A DNA stretch of 45,757 nt, from NCBI GenBank assembly GCA_946479855.1, contig CAMLHL010000013.1, forward strand, positions 1-45,757. The letters run 5' to 3'. This document shows, one piece after another, positions 27,540 to 35,335 of this stretch. The stretch's first letter is position 1; each line of letters opens with the position of its first letter. The position numbers were made by a program, and so were the translations under genes. The stretch comes from an uncultured Pseudomonadota bacterium. Its GTDB lineage: Bacteria > Pseudomonadota > Gammaproteobacteria > Burkholderiales > Rhodocyclaceae. The notes beneath the pieces were generated by a model. The model was given only the letters and a program-made list of their open reading frames with translations. It ran no database searches and was not told the origin of the DNA.

Positions 27540-28082
27540 CTACAGGCCGAGACGCCCCTGCGTATGGAACACCCGGTCGGCCATGTCATAGCCGATGGCC
27601 TCGATCTGATCGAGAAATCCCACCGCGAAGCCACTCAGCCTGATTCCGGTAATTTCCGCCCAGACCCGGGCAAGTTCTGTCGGCGTCAGCGCTGTTTCAG
27701 TGCCGTCAGGCAGATCGAGCGTTGCCTTGAAACCGGCGAGCCAGCGATCGCTGGGGGCATAGCGTGAACCGATGTACTCGACTTCATGGGCAGCCTCGTC
27801 CCGCGCCAGCGCAAACCACGCCCCCTGGGCGTTGCAGGCGAAAGCGCTGCCATCCGCCAGCGGAATCAGCGATGCAGCGCGTTTATCCGCTCCGCGCTCG
27901 ACGCTGAAGTGTAGTGTCTTGATATTTCTCTCGCGCAGGGCCGGAATAATCCGGTTGACGACCAGCCACGACTCGACTTCGCTGACGCCATCCATGATCA
28001 GCCTGACCAGATCGCCGCTGCTCTTGGCTTGCTGGACAACGGCTACGGCGCCCTGCGTCCAGTCAAATTCTGGCGCATTCAT
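27540..28082 (-). CDS. Protein of unknown function
   Basis: The 180-residue soluble protein starts MNAPEFDWTQGAVAVVQQAK. It contains VSEVESWLVVNRIIPALRERNIKTLHFSVERGADKRAASLIPLADGS, a mixed alpha/beta pattern, and ends TELARVWAEITGIRLSGFAVGFLDQIEAIGYDMADRVFHTQGRLGL. There is no signal peptide, membrane segment or recognisable catalytic motif. ATG 28082 is chosen over a longer frame from 28229 that would overlap the hemerythrin gene; no strong ribosome-binding site is seen. It lies downstream of the hemerythrin gene on the same strand. I do not recognise the family. Confidence 0.6.
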   Translation of the reverse strand: MNAPEFDWTQGAVAVVQQAKSSGDLVRLIMDGVSEVESWLVVNRIIPALRERNIKTLHFSVERGADKRAASLIPLADGSAFACNAQGAWFALARDEAAHEVEYIGSRYAPSDRWLAGFKATLDLPDGTETALTPTELARVWAEITGIRLSGFAVGFLDQIEAIGYDMADRVFHTQGRLGL

Positions 28083-28159
28083 GTGCACATGCCCGTATCG
28101 CGAGGAGAACCCGGTAAATTCTCCAAGTCTATCGATGCCCCGGAACGGTCCATTTTTGC

Positions 28160-28564
28160 CTAACCTGCCTGCGACTGCAGAAAATTGCGGTATTTCATGT
28201 CCGACTTGAGAATGTGCTCGGTCCACCACGCGGTGAGATAGGAAAAGAGCCCATCCCTATCGAGTTCACCGAAGGTGGCCTCGAATATGAACTTGGTCAG
28301 TTTTTCGTTGAATACCTCGTGCTCCGCTTTTTGATCGGTAAGCCACGGATAACCGTACAGAGCGAGCAGGCTTTCTTCAGTCGCGAAATGTCTATTCGCA
28401 TAAACCGCCAGTTCATTCAGCAAGGCGTGAAAATGCTCTCGCCCTTCGGCGCTCCGATCTTTCCGGCACTCCTCCGCCTGCCGGCAAAGCACGAAGAAAC
28501 CCTTATGTTGCTCATCCAGCATCGCGTTACCGACGCTGTAGTCTTGCTTCCAGTCAGTAGTCAT
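28160..28564 (-). CDS. Bacteriohemerythrin
   Basis: The 134-residue four-helix protein binds oxygen at a di-iron centre in the cytoplasm. The iron ligands are visible: His20 in LDEQHKGF, the His and Glu in NRHFATEESLL, His in KAEHEVFNEKL, and His/Asp in WTEHILKSDMKYRNFL. It is a stand-alone domain. Likely roles in the family are oxygen delivery or sensing in microaerobic cells. The unknown gene 27540-28082 lies downstream. Confidence 0.93.
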   Translation of the reverse strand: MTTDWKQDYSVGNAMLDEQHKGFFVLCRQAEECRKDRSAEGREHFHALLNELAVYANRHFATEESLLALYGYPWLTDQKAEHEVFNEKLTKFIFEATFGELDRDGLFSYLTAWWTEHILKSDMKYRNFLQSQAG

Positions 28565-28774
28565 TCTTGATTTTCTTACCCTAAGTGCGGTTCAGTCGGG
28601 TTGGGCATGTGAATCCGGCGACAGAATCGCATCACAGAAGCGACATTTAATCAGATTGCTGGAATTTCGGATTTAATTTTGACCAATTTTTGCAGTCGAC
28701 CGTCGCACTCGAGTGAGCACGGCAAATCAGCGCCCAATCCAGGTGAGCGTAATTTTTAACAAGACTTACTGGAA
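28565..28774. other. Gene-free part of the hemerythrin-OYE gap
   Basis: This stretch upstream of the hemerythrin gene is AT-rich and has no open frame worth reporting. Together with the kup remnant that follows, it makes up a 380-nt gap between hemerythrin and the alkene reductase. Confidence 0.5.
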
Positions 28775-28894
28775 ATGTCCTATTGGCGTGAACTGATTTT
28801 TGTTGCCATGTTCCGCAATGCCAGCAGTGCCTCCACCTTTTTCAAAATCCCTCCGAATCGGGTAGTCGAACTGGGGACTCAGGTTGTGCTGTGA
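28775..28894 (+). pseudogene. kup: C-terminal remnant of a Kup potassium transporter
   Basis: A 39-codon frame reads MSYWRELIFVAMFRNASSAS, then TFFKIPPNRVVELGTQVVL and TGA. This matches the extreme C-terminus of Kup/TrkD low-affinity potassium transporters, where FFxIPPNRVVELGTQV is a hallmark. An in-frame TAA lies just upstream (28756-28758), and no transporter body is present. The rest of the gene has been lost, leaving an intact 3' end. It is short enough that it could be mistaken for a small protein gene. Confidence 0.8.
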
Positions 28895-28944
28895 CACTAG
28901 CATGCTACGGTCAACTGGGAAAAACGCCGCTTTTCACCGCCGGG

Positions 28945-30021
28945 TTAAAGCGTCGGGTAATCCGTGTAGCCTCTCTCCTCGCCCGTGTAAAGGAGGTCGT
29001 AGTTCGGTGCGTTGAGCGCCGCACCGCGGCGGAAGCGTTCAACCAGATCGGGGTTGGCGAGCATCAGCCGACCATAGGCGATGGCATCGGCGGCACCGGA
29101 TTCCACCGCGGCACTGCCGCTGGCGAAATCGTAACCATTGTTGCGGATCAGCTTGCCGCGCCAGATCGCCCGCAGGCTCTCGTAATCGAAAGGCAGCCAT
29201 TGCTCGCGGGGCGCTCCGCCGGTGCCTTCCAGCAGGTCGAGAAAGGCGAGGTCGAAATCGTTGAGTTCACTGACGACATATTCGAAGGTCGATTGCGGAT
29301 TCTCGTCGTCAATATCGTTGAACGGCGTCACCGGCGACAGACGCAGGCCGACCCGGTCATGGCCGATGGCCTTGCAAACCGCCTCAATGACTTCAAGGAG
29401 CAGGCGAGCACGATTCGCCTTGTTGCCGCCATAGGCATCGGTCCGCACATTGGTCGAGGAGCGCAGAAACTGATCGAGCAGATAGCCGTTGCCAGCATGG
29501 ATTTCGATGCCGTCGAAACCAGCATCGTCCATGGCGCTTTTGGCGGCCCGCACATACGATGCAATCAGACCGGGGATCTCCTCGATGGCCAGGGCCCGCG
29601 GCGTCACGAAATCCTGCATGGCCTGGCCGGTGAACACCTGACCACTCGCCCGAATGGCCGATGGCGCCACAGGTAGCACGCCACCTGGTTGCAAATCGGG
29701 ATGCGAGATACGCCCGACATGCCAGAGTTGGATAGCAATCTTGCCCCCGGCACAGTGCACGGCATCGGTCACCCGGCGCCAGCCGGCCACCTGTTCCGGT
29801 GTATGGATACCCGGCGTCCGCGGATAACCGTGGCCCTCGGCGCAGATCGGTGTGGCTTCGGTCAGGATCAGGCCGGCGGAAGCTCGCTGGCGATAATACT
29901 CGGCAACCAGTTCGGTCGGCACATTGCCGGCACCGGCACGATTGCGTGTCAGCGAGGACATGACGACCCGATTCTTGGCCAGGATGGTGCCGAGGCGAAG
30001 GGGTGAAAAAAGATCAGGCAT
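28945..30021 (-). CDS. Old-yellow-enzyme family alkene reductase (NemA-like)
   Basis: The FMN-dependent, NAD(P)H-using enzyme reduces activated C=C bonds or nitro compounds in the cytoplasm. The 358-residue protein shows LFSPLRLGTILAKNRVVMSSLTRNRA, IQLWHVGRISHP and the substrate-anchoring His/Asn in GIEIHAGNGYLLDQFL. RSSTNVRTDAYGG and the C-terminal FMN-phosphate region (AIAYGRLMLANPDLVERF) are also present. The size matches NemA (365). The start follows CCGGAGTGCCGCC. An inverted repeat ATGTCT/AGACAT (30077-30104) lies in its promoter region, but no regulator gene is adjacent. Confidence 0.93.
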   Translation of the reverse strand: MPDLFSPLRLGTILAKNRVVMSSLTRNRAGAGNVPTELVAEYYRQRASAGLILTEATPICAEGHGYPRTPGIHTPEQVAGWRRVTDAVHCAGGKIAIQLWHVGRISHPDLQPGGVLPVAPSAIRASGQVFTGQAMQDFVTPRALAIEEIPGLIASYVRAAKSAMDDAGFDGIEIHAGNGYLLDQFLRSSTNVRTDAYGGNKANRARLLLEVIEAVCKAIGHDRVGLRLSPVTPFNDIDDENPQSTFEYVVSELNDFDLAFLDLLEGTGGAPREQWLPFDYESLRAIWRGKLIRNNGYDFASGSAAVESGAADAIAYGRLMLANPDLVERFRRGAALNAPNYDLLYTGEERGYTDYPTL

Positions 30022-30367
30022 GGCGGCACTCCGGAAAAATTTCTCGCGCGGCAGCGAATGAAAAAAAGATCAGCGCATGTCTATCGAAGCACTGTGACAG
30101 ACATTCGCCTAGATTATCTTAATTTCCGGACCGGGCCGACCTTCAACAAAACCCGGCCTATTTTCAGTTGCTTGAATGCCTCGACCAGTTTGGCCAGATG
30201 CATCGCGCGGCAAACGCCACGAACGACCAGACGGTGGTCAGGTGCGGATTCAACAAGACACTACCTCGCCGTGGCGAGCTATCGGTTGTCATCACACCCC
30301 GGCAAGAACCCGGGTTAGCAGACCGGATTGGCCAAGTGGCGCCAGGACATGGCGCCAAGCCGGGAAT
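30022..30367. other. Gap between alkene reductase and phaR, with a possible minus-strand gene remnant
   Basis: The 346-nt gap holds the alkene reductase promoter region at its left end. A minus-strand frame at about 30114-30257, bounded by TAG and TAA, encodes a helical tail with HLAKLVEAFKQLKIGRVLL. It looks like the C-terminus of a degraded enzyme but cannot be assigned. GGCGCCA-GGACA-TGGCGCC at about 30340-30358 is a hairpin just past phaR and may end phaR transcripts, though a T-tract is lacking. Confidence 0.4.
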
Positions 30368-30925
30368 TTATTTTTCCGGATTTTCCGGGTTGTACTGGAA
30401 GCCGGTGAACATGTTCCGCGTCTGGCTTTGCAATTGATCCTGCATCGACTGGAACATCTTCTTCGATTGATCCATGTAGGCACTCATCATGCTCTGCATG
30501 GCCGGTTGCTGGAAATTCAGGAACTGGTTCCAGAAATCTGCCTGCATATGGGCGTTTTCGGGAGCGCCGGCACCGTACATGGTGCGCGACTGCTCCTGCA
30601 GCTTGCCCTGGAAATCCACGAAGGTTCGCATATTGTTTTCCAGGTACTTGCCGAGCATGCCTTGCATCGTACTGCCGTAGAAACGGATGAAGCCGGAGAG
30701 CAGTTCGCTCGAGAACATCGGCACGCCGCCGGTTTCCTCTTCGAGAATGATCTGGAGCAGGATGCTGCGGGTCAGGTCGTCACCGGTTTTGGCATCGAGG
30801 ACCTTGAATTCCTCAAACTTGAGAACCAGATCCTTGACGTCACCGAGGGTGATGTACGCACTCGTCTTGGTATCGTAAAGACGACGATTGGGGTATTTCT
30901 TGATCAGGCGTACCGGTTCCGACAT
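30368..30925 (-). CDS. phaR: Polyhydroxyalkanoate synthesis repressor PhaR
   Basis: PhaR binds DNA upstream of phasin genes and its own gene, and also binds PHA granules. The 185-residue protein has the conserved N-terminal domain RLIKKYPNRRLYDTKTSAYITLGDVKDLV, then the PHB accumulation domain (GDDLTRSILLQIILEEE, GSTMQGMLGKYLENNM). A Gln/Met-rich C-terminal tail follows. It sits downstream of phaB-phaC on the same strand, but over 500 nt away and behind its own promoter region. A TGCAGTGCAGCA-like element at 30951-30962 is a plausible autoregulatory site. Confidence 0.96.
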   Translation of the reverse strand: MSEPVRLIKKYPNRRLYDTKTSAYITLGDVKDLVLKFEEFKVLDAKTGDDLTRSILLQIILEEETGGVPMFSSELLSGFIRFYGSTMQGMLGKYLENNMRTFVDFQGKLQEQSRTMYGAGAPENAHMQADFWNQFLNFQQPAMQSMMSAYMDQSKKMFQSMQDQLQSQTRNMFTGFQYNPENPEK

Positions 30926-30948
30926 GCAGCGATCCTCAATACAATTTT

Positions 30949-30974
30949 AGTGCAGTGCAGCATTATAGCGCAAA
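30949..30974. promoter_or_regulatory. Candidate PhaR autoregulatory site
   Basis: TGCAGTGCAGCA followed by GCGCA lies 24-48 nt upstream of the phaR start. PhaR sites in other bacteria are built from TGC/GCA elements. The assignment rests on that resemblance and the position. Confidence 0.35.
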
Positions 30975-31178
30975 AAATAGGCGCCCGGAGGCGCCCATTT
31001 TCTGCTGCGACATAAAAAGTTCCGTATTTTTAAATGCAGGATTCGCTGTTTATGTACCGATTCAGGCCTGGTAATTATCCGCGGATCGATAGCCTGTCAG
31101 GCAATCGGACATTCAACCCATCGCAGAACAGAGGTTTGCTAGGTGCTGAACAAAACTCCCGGATTACCCCTGCTTTGC

Positions 31179-31280
31179 TCAGTGATAGGCAGTCTTGGAG
31201 GATAACTTGACGGCCATCAGGCATGCCAGGCCAAAGATAAGGGCGGCAAAACCAATGCCAAGATAGGAAAGTTCGTCCAT
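31179..31280 (-). CDS. 33-residue single-helix membrane protein
   Basis: The frame encodes MDELSYLGIGFAALIFGLAC followed by LMAVKLSSKTAYH. It has an acidic N-terminus, one strong membrane helix (about residues 6-24) and a basic tail, the usual layout of small membrane subunits or regulators. The ATG follows GAGGCATAT, a good ribosome-binding site, and a sigma-E-like promoter lies 41-65 nt upstream. It stands alone in the 550-nt gap between phaR and phaB. It is below the size most gene finders report. No family is recognised. Confidence 0.6.
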   Translation of the reverse strand: MDELSYLGIGFAALIFGLACLMAVKLSSKTAYH

Positions 31281-31320
31281 ATATGCCTCATTCAAGGTGG
31301 TTAATAATTTTGAGGTGAAA

Positions 31321-31345
31321 TAGACAATCTTCCCGGTGAAAGTTC
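31321..31345 (-). promoter_or_regulatory. Sigma-E-like promoter ahead of the 33-residue membrane protein
   Basis: On the minus strand GAACTT is followed after 15 nt by TCTAT, close to the extracytoplasmic sigma factor pattern (GAACTT, 16 nt, TCTGA). The -10 lies about 40 nt upstream of the start codon at 31280. This is a pattern match only. Confidence 0.4.
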
Positions 31346-31419
31346 CCGAGGCAATTTATTTTTCCTAGCGCCTTGCTTATCAGCGGCCCTCCGCCAGCAA
31401 AAGGCAAGCTACAGATATA

Positions 31420-31446
31420 AAAAAGCCCGGACATGCCGGGCTTTTT
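31420..31446 (-). terminator. Intrinsic terminator after phaB
   Basis: AAAAGCCCGG pairs with CCGGGCTTTT across ACATG. It has A- and T-runs on both sides, so it can work in both directions. It lies 33 nt past the phaB stop codon. Confidence 0.88.
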
Positions 31447-31478
31447 GCGCTTGGTCCGCCTTGCTGCGGCGCAACGAA

Positions 31479-32222
31479 TTACTGGTAGTAGAGACCGCCA
31501 TTGATGTTCATCGTGGCGCCGGTCATGAATGCTGCCAGATCGGAAGCCAGGTAGGCGCAGGCGCCACCGATTTCTTCCGGCTTGGCCAGACGCTTCATCG
31601 GCACGGTGTCGATGATGGACTGCAGCACTTCCGGCTTGATCGCCATGACCATCTTGGTGGCGACGTAGCCCGGGCAGATGGCATTGACGGTCACGCCCTT
31701 GGCAGCCAACTCGGCAGCCAGTGCCTTGGTGAAACCGATGACGCCTGCCTTGGCAGCGGAGTAGTTGGTCTGGCCAGCCTGACCCTTGACGCCATTGACG
31801 GAGGAGATGTTGATGATGCGACCCCAGCCGCGCTCAGCCATTTTGGCGGAGACTTGCTTGGTCATATTGAACAGGGAAGTCAGATTGGTAGCGATGACGG
31901 CATCCCAACCATCCTTTTCCATCTTGGCGAACATGCGGTCACGGGTGATGCCGGCGTTGTTCACGAGGATATCGATCTGACCGCAAGCGGCTTCGGCTTC
32001 GGCAACCATCTTCTGGCAATCTTCCAGCGAGGAGACATCACCGGCGACACAAATGAAATCGTTGAAACCGGCAGCGGACATCTCAGCCAGCCAGTCATCC
32101 TTGTTGTCGAATTGCGGGTGATAAGAAGCAACGACCTTGTGGCCTGCCTTGGCCAGTTCCTGGCAGATTGCAGTGCCAAGACCACCCATGGCGCCGGTAA
32201 CGAGAGCAACACGTTTTGTCAT
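31479..32222 (-). CDS. phaB: Acetoacetyl-CoA reductase
   Basis: This NADPH-dependent reductase converts acetoacetyl-CoA to (R)-3-hydroxybutyryl-CoA, the PHB monomer. The 247-residue SDR protein has the cofactor loop VTGAMGGLGTAIC, NNAGITRD, the Ser-Tyr-Lys triad in NISSVNGVKGQAGQTNYSAAKAG, and PGYVATKMVMAI. It matches Ralstonia PhaB in length and motifs. The start at 32222 follows AAGGAAGGAAAAATT. It is preceded by a closely related phaB paralogue in the same transcript. Confidence 0.95.
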   Translation of the reverse strand: MTKRVALVTGAMGGLGTAICQELAKAGHKVVASYHPQFDNKDDWLAEMSAAGFNDFICVAGDVSSLEDCQKMVAEAEAACGQIDILVNNAGITRDRMFAKMEKDGWDAVIATNLTSLFNMTKQVSAKMAERGWGRIINISSVNGVKGQAGQTNYSAAKAGVIGFTKALAAELAAKGVTVNAICPGYVATKMVMAIKPEVLQSIIDTVPMKRLAKPEEIGGACAYLASDLAAFMTGATMNINGGLYYQ

Positions 32223-32268
32223 AATTTTTCCTTCCTTGTTGATATAGAGCGGGGTAAAAAAACGCCGA

Positions 32269-33009
32269 TCAGTACATGTGCTGACCACCGTTAATGGAAA
32301 TATTGGCGCCGGTCACGAATGCGGCTTCATCGGAAGCGAGGTAGGCGACAAGGCCGGCGATTTCCTCCGGTTTGCCCAGTCGGTTGACCGGAATCTGCGG
32401 AAGAATTTTTGAATCGAGAATTTCCTGGGGAATGGCCATGACCATCTTGGTGCCGATATACCCCGGAGATATGGTGTTGACTGTGATCCCCTGCTTGGCA
32501 ACCTCCAAGGCCAGCGCCTTGGTGAAGCCATGCATGCCGGCCTTGGCGGCCGAATAGTTGGTCTGGCCAAAGGCACCTTTCTGGGCATTGACCGACGAAA
32601 CGTTGATGATGCGTCCCCACTTGCGCTCAGCCATGCCGTCCATGACCTGCTTGGTCATATTAAAGACGGAATCGAGATTGGTATGAATGACCGCATCCCA
32701 GTCGGCCTTGGTCATTTTCTTGAAAGTCATGTCGCGGGTGATGCCGGCATTGTTGACCAGCACATCGACCGGGCCGATGTCCCGGCTCACCGTCTCGACA
32801 CACTCGTGGGCTGAGTTGAAATCGGCGACATCGCACGGGTAAGCCTTGAAACCGTACCCCATGTTGTGCATCACCTGCAGCCAGCTTTCCACCTTGGGAT
32901 TGTCCGGTGAATAGGTTGTCACCACCTTGTAGCCCAGTGCGGCCAGCTTGATGCAGACGGCCTCGCCGAGCCCCCCCATTCCTCCGGTAACCAGTGCAAC
33001 TCGCGACAT
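32269..33009 (-). CDS. phaB: Acetoacetyl-CoA reductase paralogue
   Basis: The 246-residue SDR protein has the same motifs as its neighbour: VTGGMGGLGEAVC, NNAGITRDMTFKKM, SSVNAQKGAFGQTNYSAAKAG, PGYIGTKMVMAIP and an INGGQHMY ending. It differs enough to be an old duplication, or to have a different chain-length or cofactor preference. Three consecutive ATGs are present; the third (33009) is chosen because GAGGGG then has a normal spacing of about 6 nt, while it abuts the first. The gene lies 24 nt after phaC and 46 nt before the other phaB. Confidence 0.92.
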   Translation of the reverse strand: MSRVALVTGGMGGLGEAVCIKLAALGYKVVTTYSPDNPKVESWLQVMHNMGYGFKAYPCDVADFNSAHECVETVSRDIGPVDVLVNNAGITRDMTFKKMTKADWDAVIHTNLDSVFNMTKQVMDGMAERKWGRIINVSSVNAQKGAFGQTNYSAAKAGMHGFTKALALEVAKQGITVNTISPGYIGTKMVMAIPQEILDSKILPQIPVNRLGKPEEIAGLVAYLASDEAAFVTGANISINGGQHMY

Positions 33010-33033
33010 CATCATCCCCTCGCTGAGAAGTTC

Positions 33034-34764
33034 TTATACCGCGCGTTCCTTGACGTAACGGCCGGGTGCCGGTTCGATCGGCTTGTATTTGGCATTGCCC
33101 GGCTTGCGCGGTGCCCGCTGTTCTCCTGACAACGGTTTCAGCCAGTCGGCCCAGTCGGCCCACCAACTACCCTTCTTTTCTTCCGCTGCGGTCAACCAAC
33201 CTTCGGCATCGTTTTTCACGTCGTCGTTGACCCAGTAGCTGCGCTTGTTCTTGCTTACCGGGTTGATGACGCCGGCAATGTGGCCAGAAGCGCCGAGCAC
33301 GAAACGTGTCTTGCCGCCGAGCAGGCGGGTGCTCTGGTAGGCCGAGTGCCAGGGGACGATATGGTCTTCGCGCGTCGCCAGGAGATAGACCGGCATGTCG
33401 AGCTGGCCGAGATCGACCTTTTGACCGCACATGGCCAGCTTGCCCGGCACGCGCAGGTTGTTTTCCAGATACATGTTGCGCATGTACCAGCAGGCGAACG
33501 GACCCGGCAAGTTGGTCGAATCGGAATTCCAGTAGAGCAGGTCGAAAGCCTGCGGTTTCTGGCCCTTCAGGTAATTGCCGGTGACATAGTTCCAGACCAG
33601 GTCGTTGGCACGCAGGAAGGAAAAAGTATTTTGCAGATCGCGGGCGGGCAGCAGGCCGCCCTTGCCAATCGTCGACTCGCGCGTCGCCACCCCGTTCTCG
33701 TCGATGAACAGGCCGATTTCGCCAGTATCGGAAAAATCGAGCAGCGTAGTGAGCAGCGTCAGGGACGCAACGGGGTTCTCGCCGCGTGCCTTGAGCACGG
33801 CCAGCGCCGAGCTCAAGATGGTACCGCCGACGCAGAAGCCGAGCGCATTGACCTGCTTGACCTTGGTGATTTCCTGGGCGACGTGCAGAGCGGCGATCGG
33901 GCCGTGTTCGAGGTAATCGTCCCAGCCGAGATGGCCCTGTCCTTCTTGCGGATTGCGCCAGGAAACCAGAAATACCGTGTTGCCCTGTTCGACCATGAAA
34001 CGGATCAACGAATTTTCCGGCTGCAAGTCCATGATGTAGAACTTGTTGATGCAGGGCGGCACGACGACCAGTGGCCGCGTTGCAACCTTGGCGGTCAGCG
34101 GCGCATACTGGATCAGTTGCATCACATCGTTTTCGTAGACAACGGCGCCTTCGGTAGTTGCAATGTTCTTGCCCACCTCGAAAACTGATTCATCGGTCAT
34201 CGAGATCCGCCCTTTCTCGAAATCCTTGATCAGGTTGTTGATGCCGTCGGTGATGCTCTGTCCCTTGGTCTCCAGGGCCTGCTTAATGAATTCCGGATTA
34301 GTCGCGGCAAAGTTGGACGGTGCCATGGCATCGGCCATCTGGCGCGCCAGGAAGCGCATGCGCTCCTTGGCCTTCTCGTCCTGTGCCGGCATCGCTTCGA
34401 CCATGCGCTTCAGATACTGGGTATTGAGCAGATAGGCCTGATGCACGTAATCGTAAATCGGGCTGTCGCGCCATTCCGGTGCCGAGAAACGGCGGTCGCC
34501 GGGTTCCGGCGCTACCTTGAAGGCCGGCTCCTGGCCCTTTTGCTTGGCCAGCATCGACTGCCACAACGACATCTGCTGATCCATGAACTGCTTTTGCAGC
34601 ACCGTCAGTGCCTGCGGGTCGACAGCGGGCGGCGGGAGGGTACCAGCCGGAGCACCGCTCTTGCCGAGGTAGTCCATGAACTGCTGCATCATGTTCTGGC
34701 CAGCCTGCATGAACTGCGCGGCAGAACCCATGAATGCGTCGTTGTTGTGCGATCCCTGCGCCAT
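33034..34764 (-). CDS. phaC: Class I poly(3-hydroxyalkanoate) synthase
   Basis: This enzyme polymerises (R)-3-hydroxyacyl-CoA on the granule surface. The 576 residues fit class I PhaC, which works without PhaE or PhaR subunits. The lipase-like box with nucleophile Cys311 is GFCVGG; the catalytic Asp is in ATREDHIVPWHSAY and the His in LGASGHIAGVINP. The N-terminal 100 residues are variable and Gln/Met-rich. It leads the phaC-phaB-phaB cluster; phaA (ketothiolase) is not in the window. The ribosome-binding site is weak. Confidence 0.97.
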   Translation of the reverse strand: MAQGSHNNDAFMGSAAQFMQAGQNMMQQFMDYLGKSGAPAGTLPPPAVDPQALTVLQKQFMDQQMSLWQSMLAKQKGQEPAFKVAPEPGDRRFSAPEWRDSPIYDYVHQAYLLNTQYLKRMVEAMPAQDEKAKERMRFLARQMADAMAPSNFAATNPEFIKQALETKGQSITDGINNLIKDFEKGRISMTDESVFEVGKNIATTEGAVVYENDVMQLIQYAPLTAKVATRPLVVVPPCINKFYIMDLQPENSLIRFMVEQGNTVFLVSWRNPQEGQGHLGWDDYLEHGPIAALHVAQEITKVKQVNALGFCVGGTILSSALAVLKARGENPVASLTLLTTLLDFSDTGEIGLFIDENGVATRESTIGKGGLLPARDLQNTFSFLRANDLVWNYVTGNYLKGQKPQAFDLLYWNSDSTNLPGPFACWYMRNMYLENNLRVPGKLAMCGQKVDLGQLDMPVYLLATREDHIVPWHSAYQSTRLLGGKTRFVLGASGHIAGVINPVSKNKRSYWVNDDVKNDAEGWLTAAEEKKGSWWADWADWLKPLSGEQRAPRKPGNAKYKPIEPAPGRYVKERAV

Positions 34765-34860
34765 GGGAAACTCGTATCTGTTGTTGTGGGAGTTTGAGCC
34801 TCTCGATTCTCCATACCCGCTTCGGGGCTGTCAATGAATTTGCATGCATAATTAGGACAG

Positions 34861-34875
34861 TTGAGAGAGTCTCAA
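34861..34875. promoter_or_regulatory. Inverted repeat upstream of phaC
   Basis: TTGAGA-GAG-TCTCAA is a perfect 6-bp inverted repeat in the gap between phaC and the divergent small membrane protein gene. It could be an operator for either gene. No regulator is suggested by the sequence. Confidence 0.35.
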
Positions 34876-34940
34876 GATGTACATTGTTGCAATCGACTGG
34901 CTCTAATTCAATTTACCCAGTTGGATCTTTAGTAGGTCAC

Positions 34941-35159
34941 ATGTCACTTACCATCATCATTATTATCGGCTGGCTGTATGTCACCGTCCTGGTGGCCGCC
35001 AATGAGCCGACCCTAATTGCCGGAGTCATCTCATTCCTGTTTTACGGCCTGTTGCCGTGCGGCTTGCTGCTGTACTTTGCCGGATCACGGGTGCGCAGGG
35101 AACGCCGGCGCTTTAGAGAACTGATGGCCGAGAAAAACCGGCAAAACGACACTCTTTAA
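34941..35159 (+). CDS. Small two-helix membrane protein
   Basis: The 72-residue protein starts MSLTIIIIIGWLYVTVLVAA. It has two membrane helices (about 3-20 and 27-48) and a strongly basic cytoplasmic tail (RVRRERRRFRELMAEKNRQ). The upstream part of the open frame lacks membrane character, and ATG 34941 gives the natural start, with AGTAGG upstream. Similar small proteins are common and uncharacterised in betaproteobacteria. A decayed copy follows at 35164. Confidence 0.7.
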   Translation: MSLTIIIIIGWLYVTVLVAANEPTLIAGVISFLFYGLLPCGLLLYFAGSRVRRERRRFRELMAEKNRQNDTL

Positions 35160-35163
35160 CGGC

Positions 35164-35298
35164 GTGCACACCAATGCATTTGCAGGGCTTTATGTCACAT
35201 TGTTTAGCGTCGCCAGCGCAGCGACCACCGTCGTTGCCGGCATAGTACCGTTCCTGGTGCACGGACCGCCGCCCTGCTGGCTAGAAGTCGGCGAGTGA
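35164..35298 (+). pseudogene. Decayed tandem copy of the small membrane protein
   Basis: The 44-codon frame encodes LYVTLFSVASAATTVVAGIV and then PFLVHGPPPCWL. This aligns with LYVTVLVAANEPTLIAGVIS and FLFYGLLPCGLL of the gene just upstream. It lacks the first helix start and the basic tail, and would have to begin at a GTG without a ribosome-binding site. It therefore looks like a truncated, diverged duplicate rather than a working gene. Confidence 0.6.
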
Positions 35299-35335
35299 TG
35301 CGAAGGCCCGGCGACAAAGCCGGGCGTATTGCAAA

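Noticed and set aside
33280..34188. A 302-codon plus-strand frame opposite phaC
   Set aside because: It is an antisense shadow of the PHA synthase.
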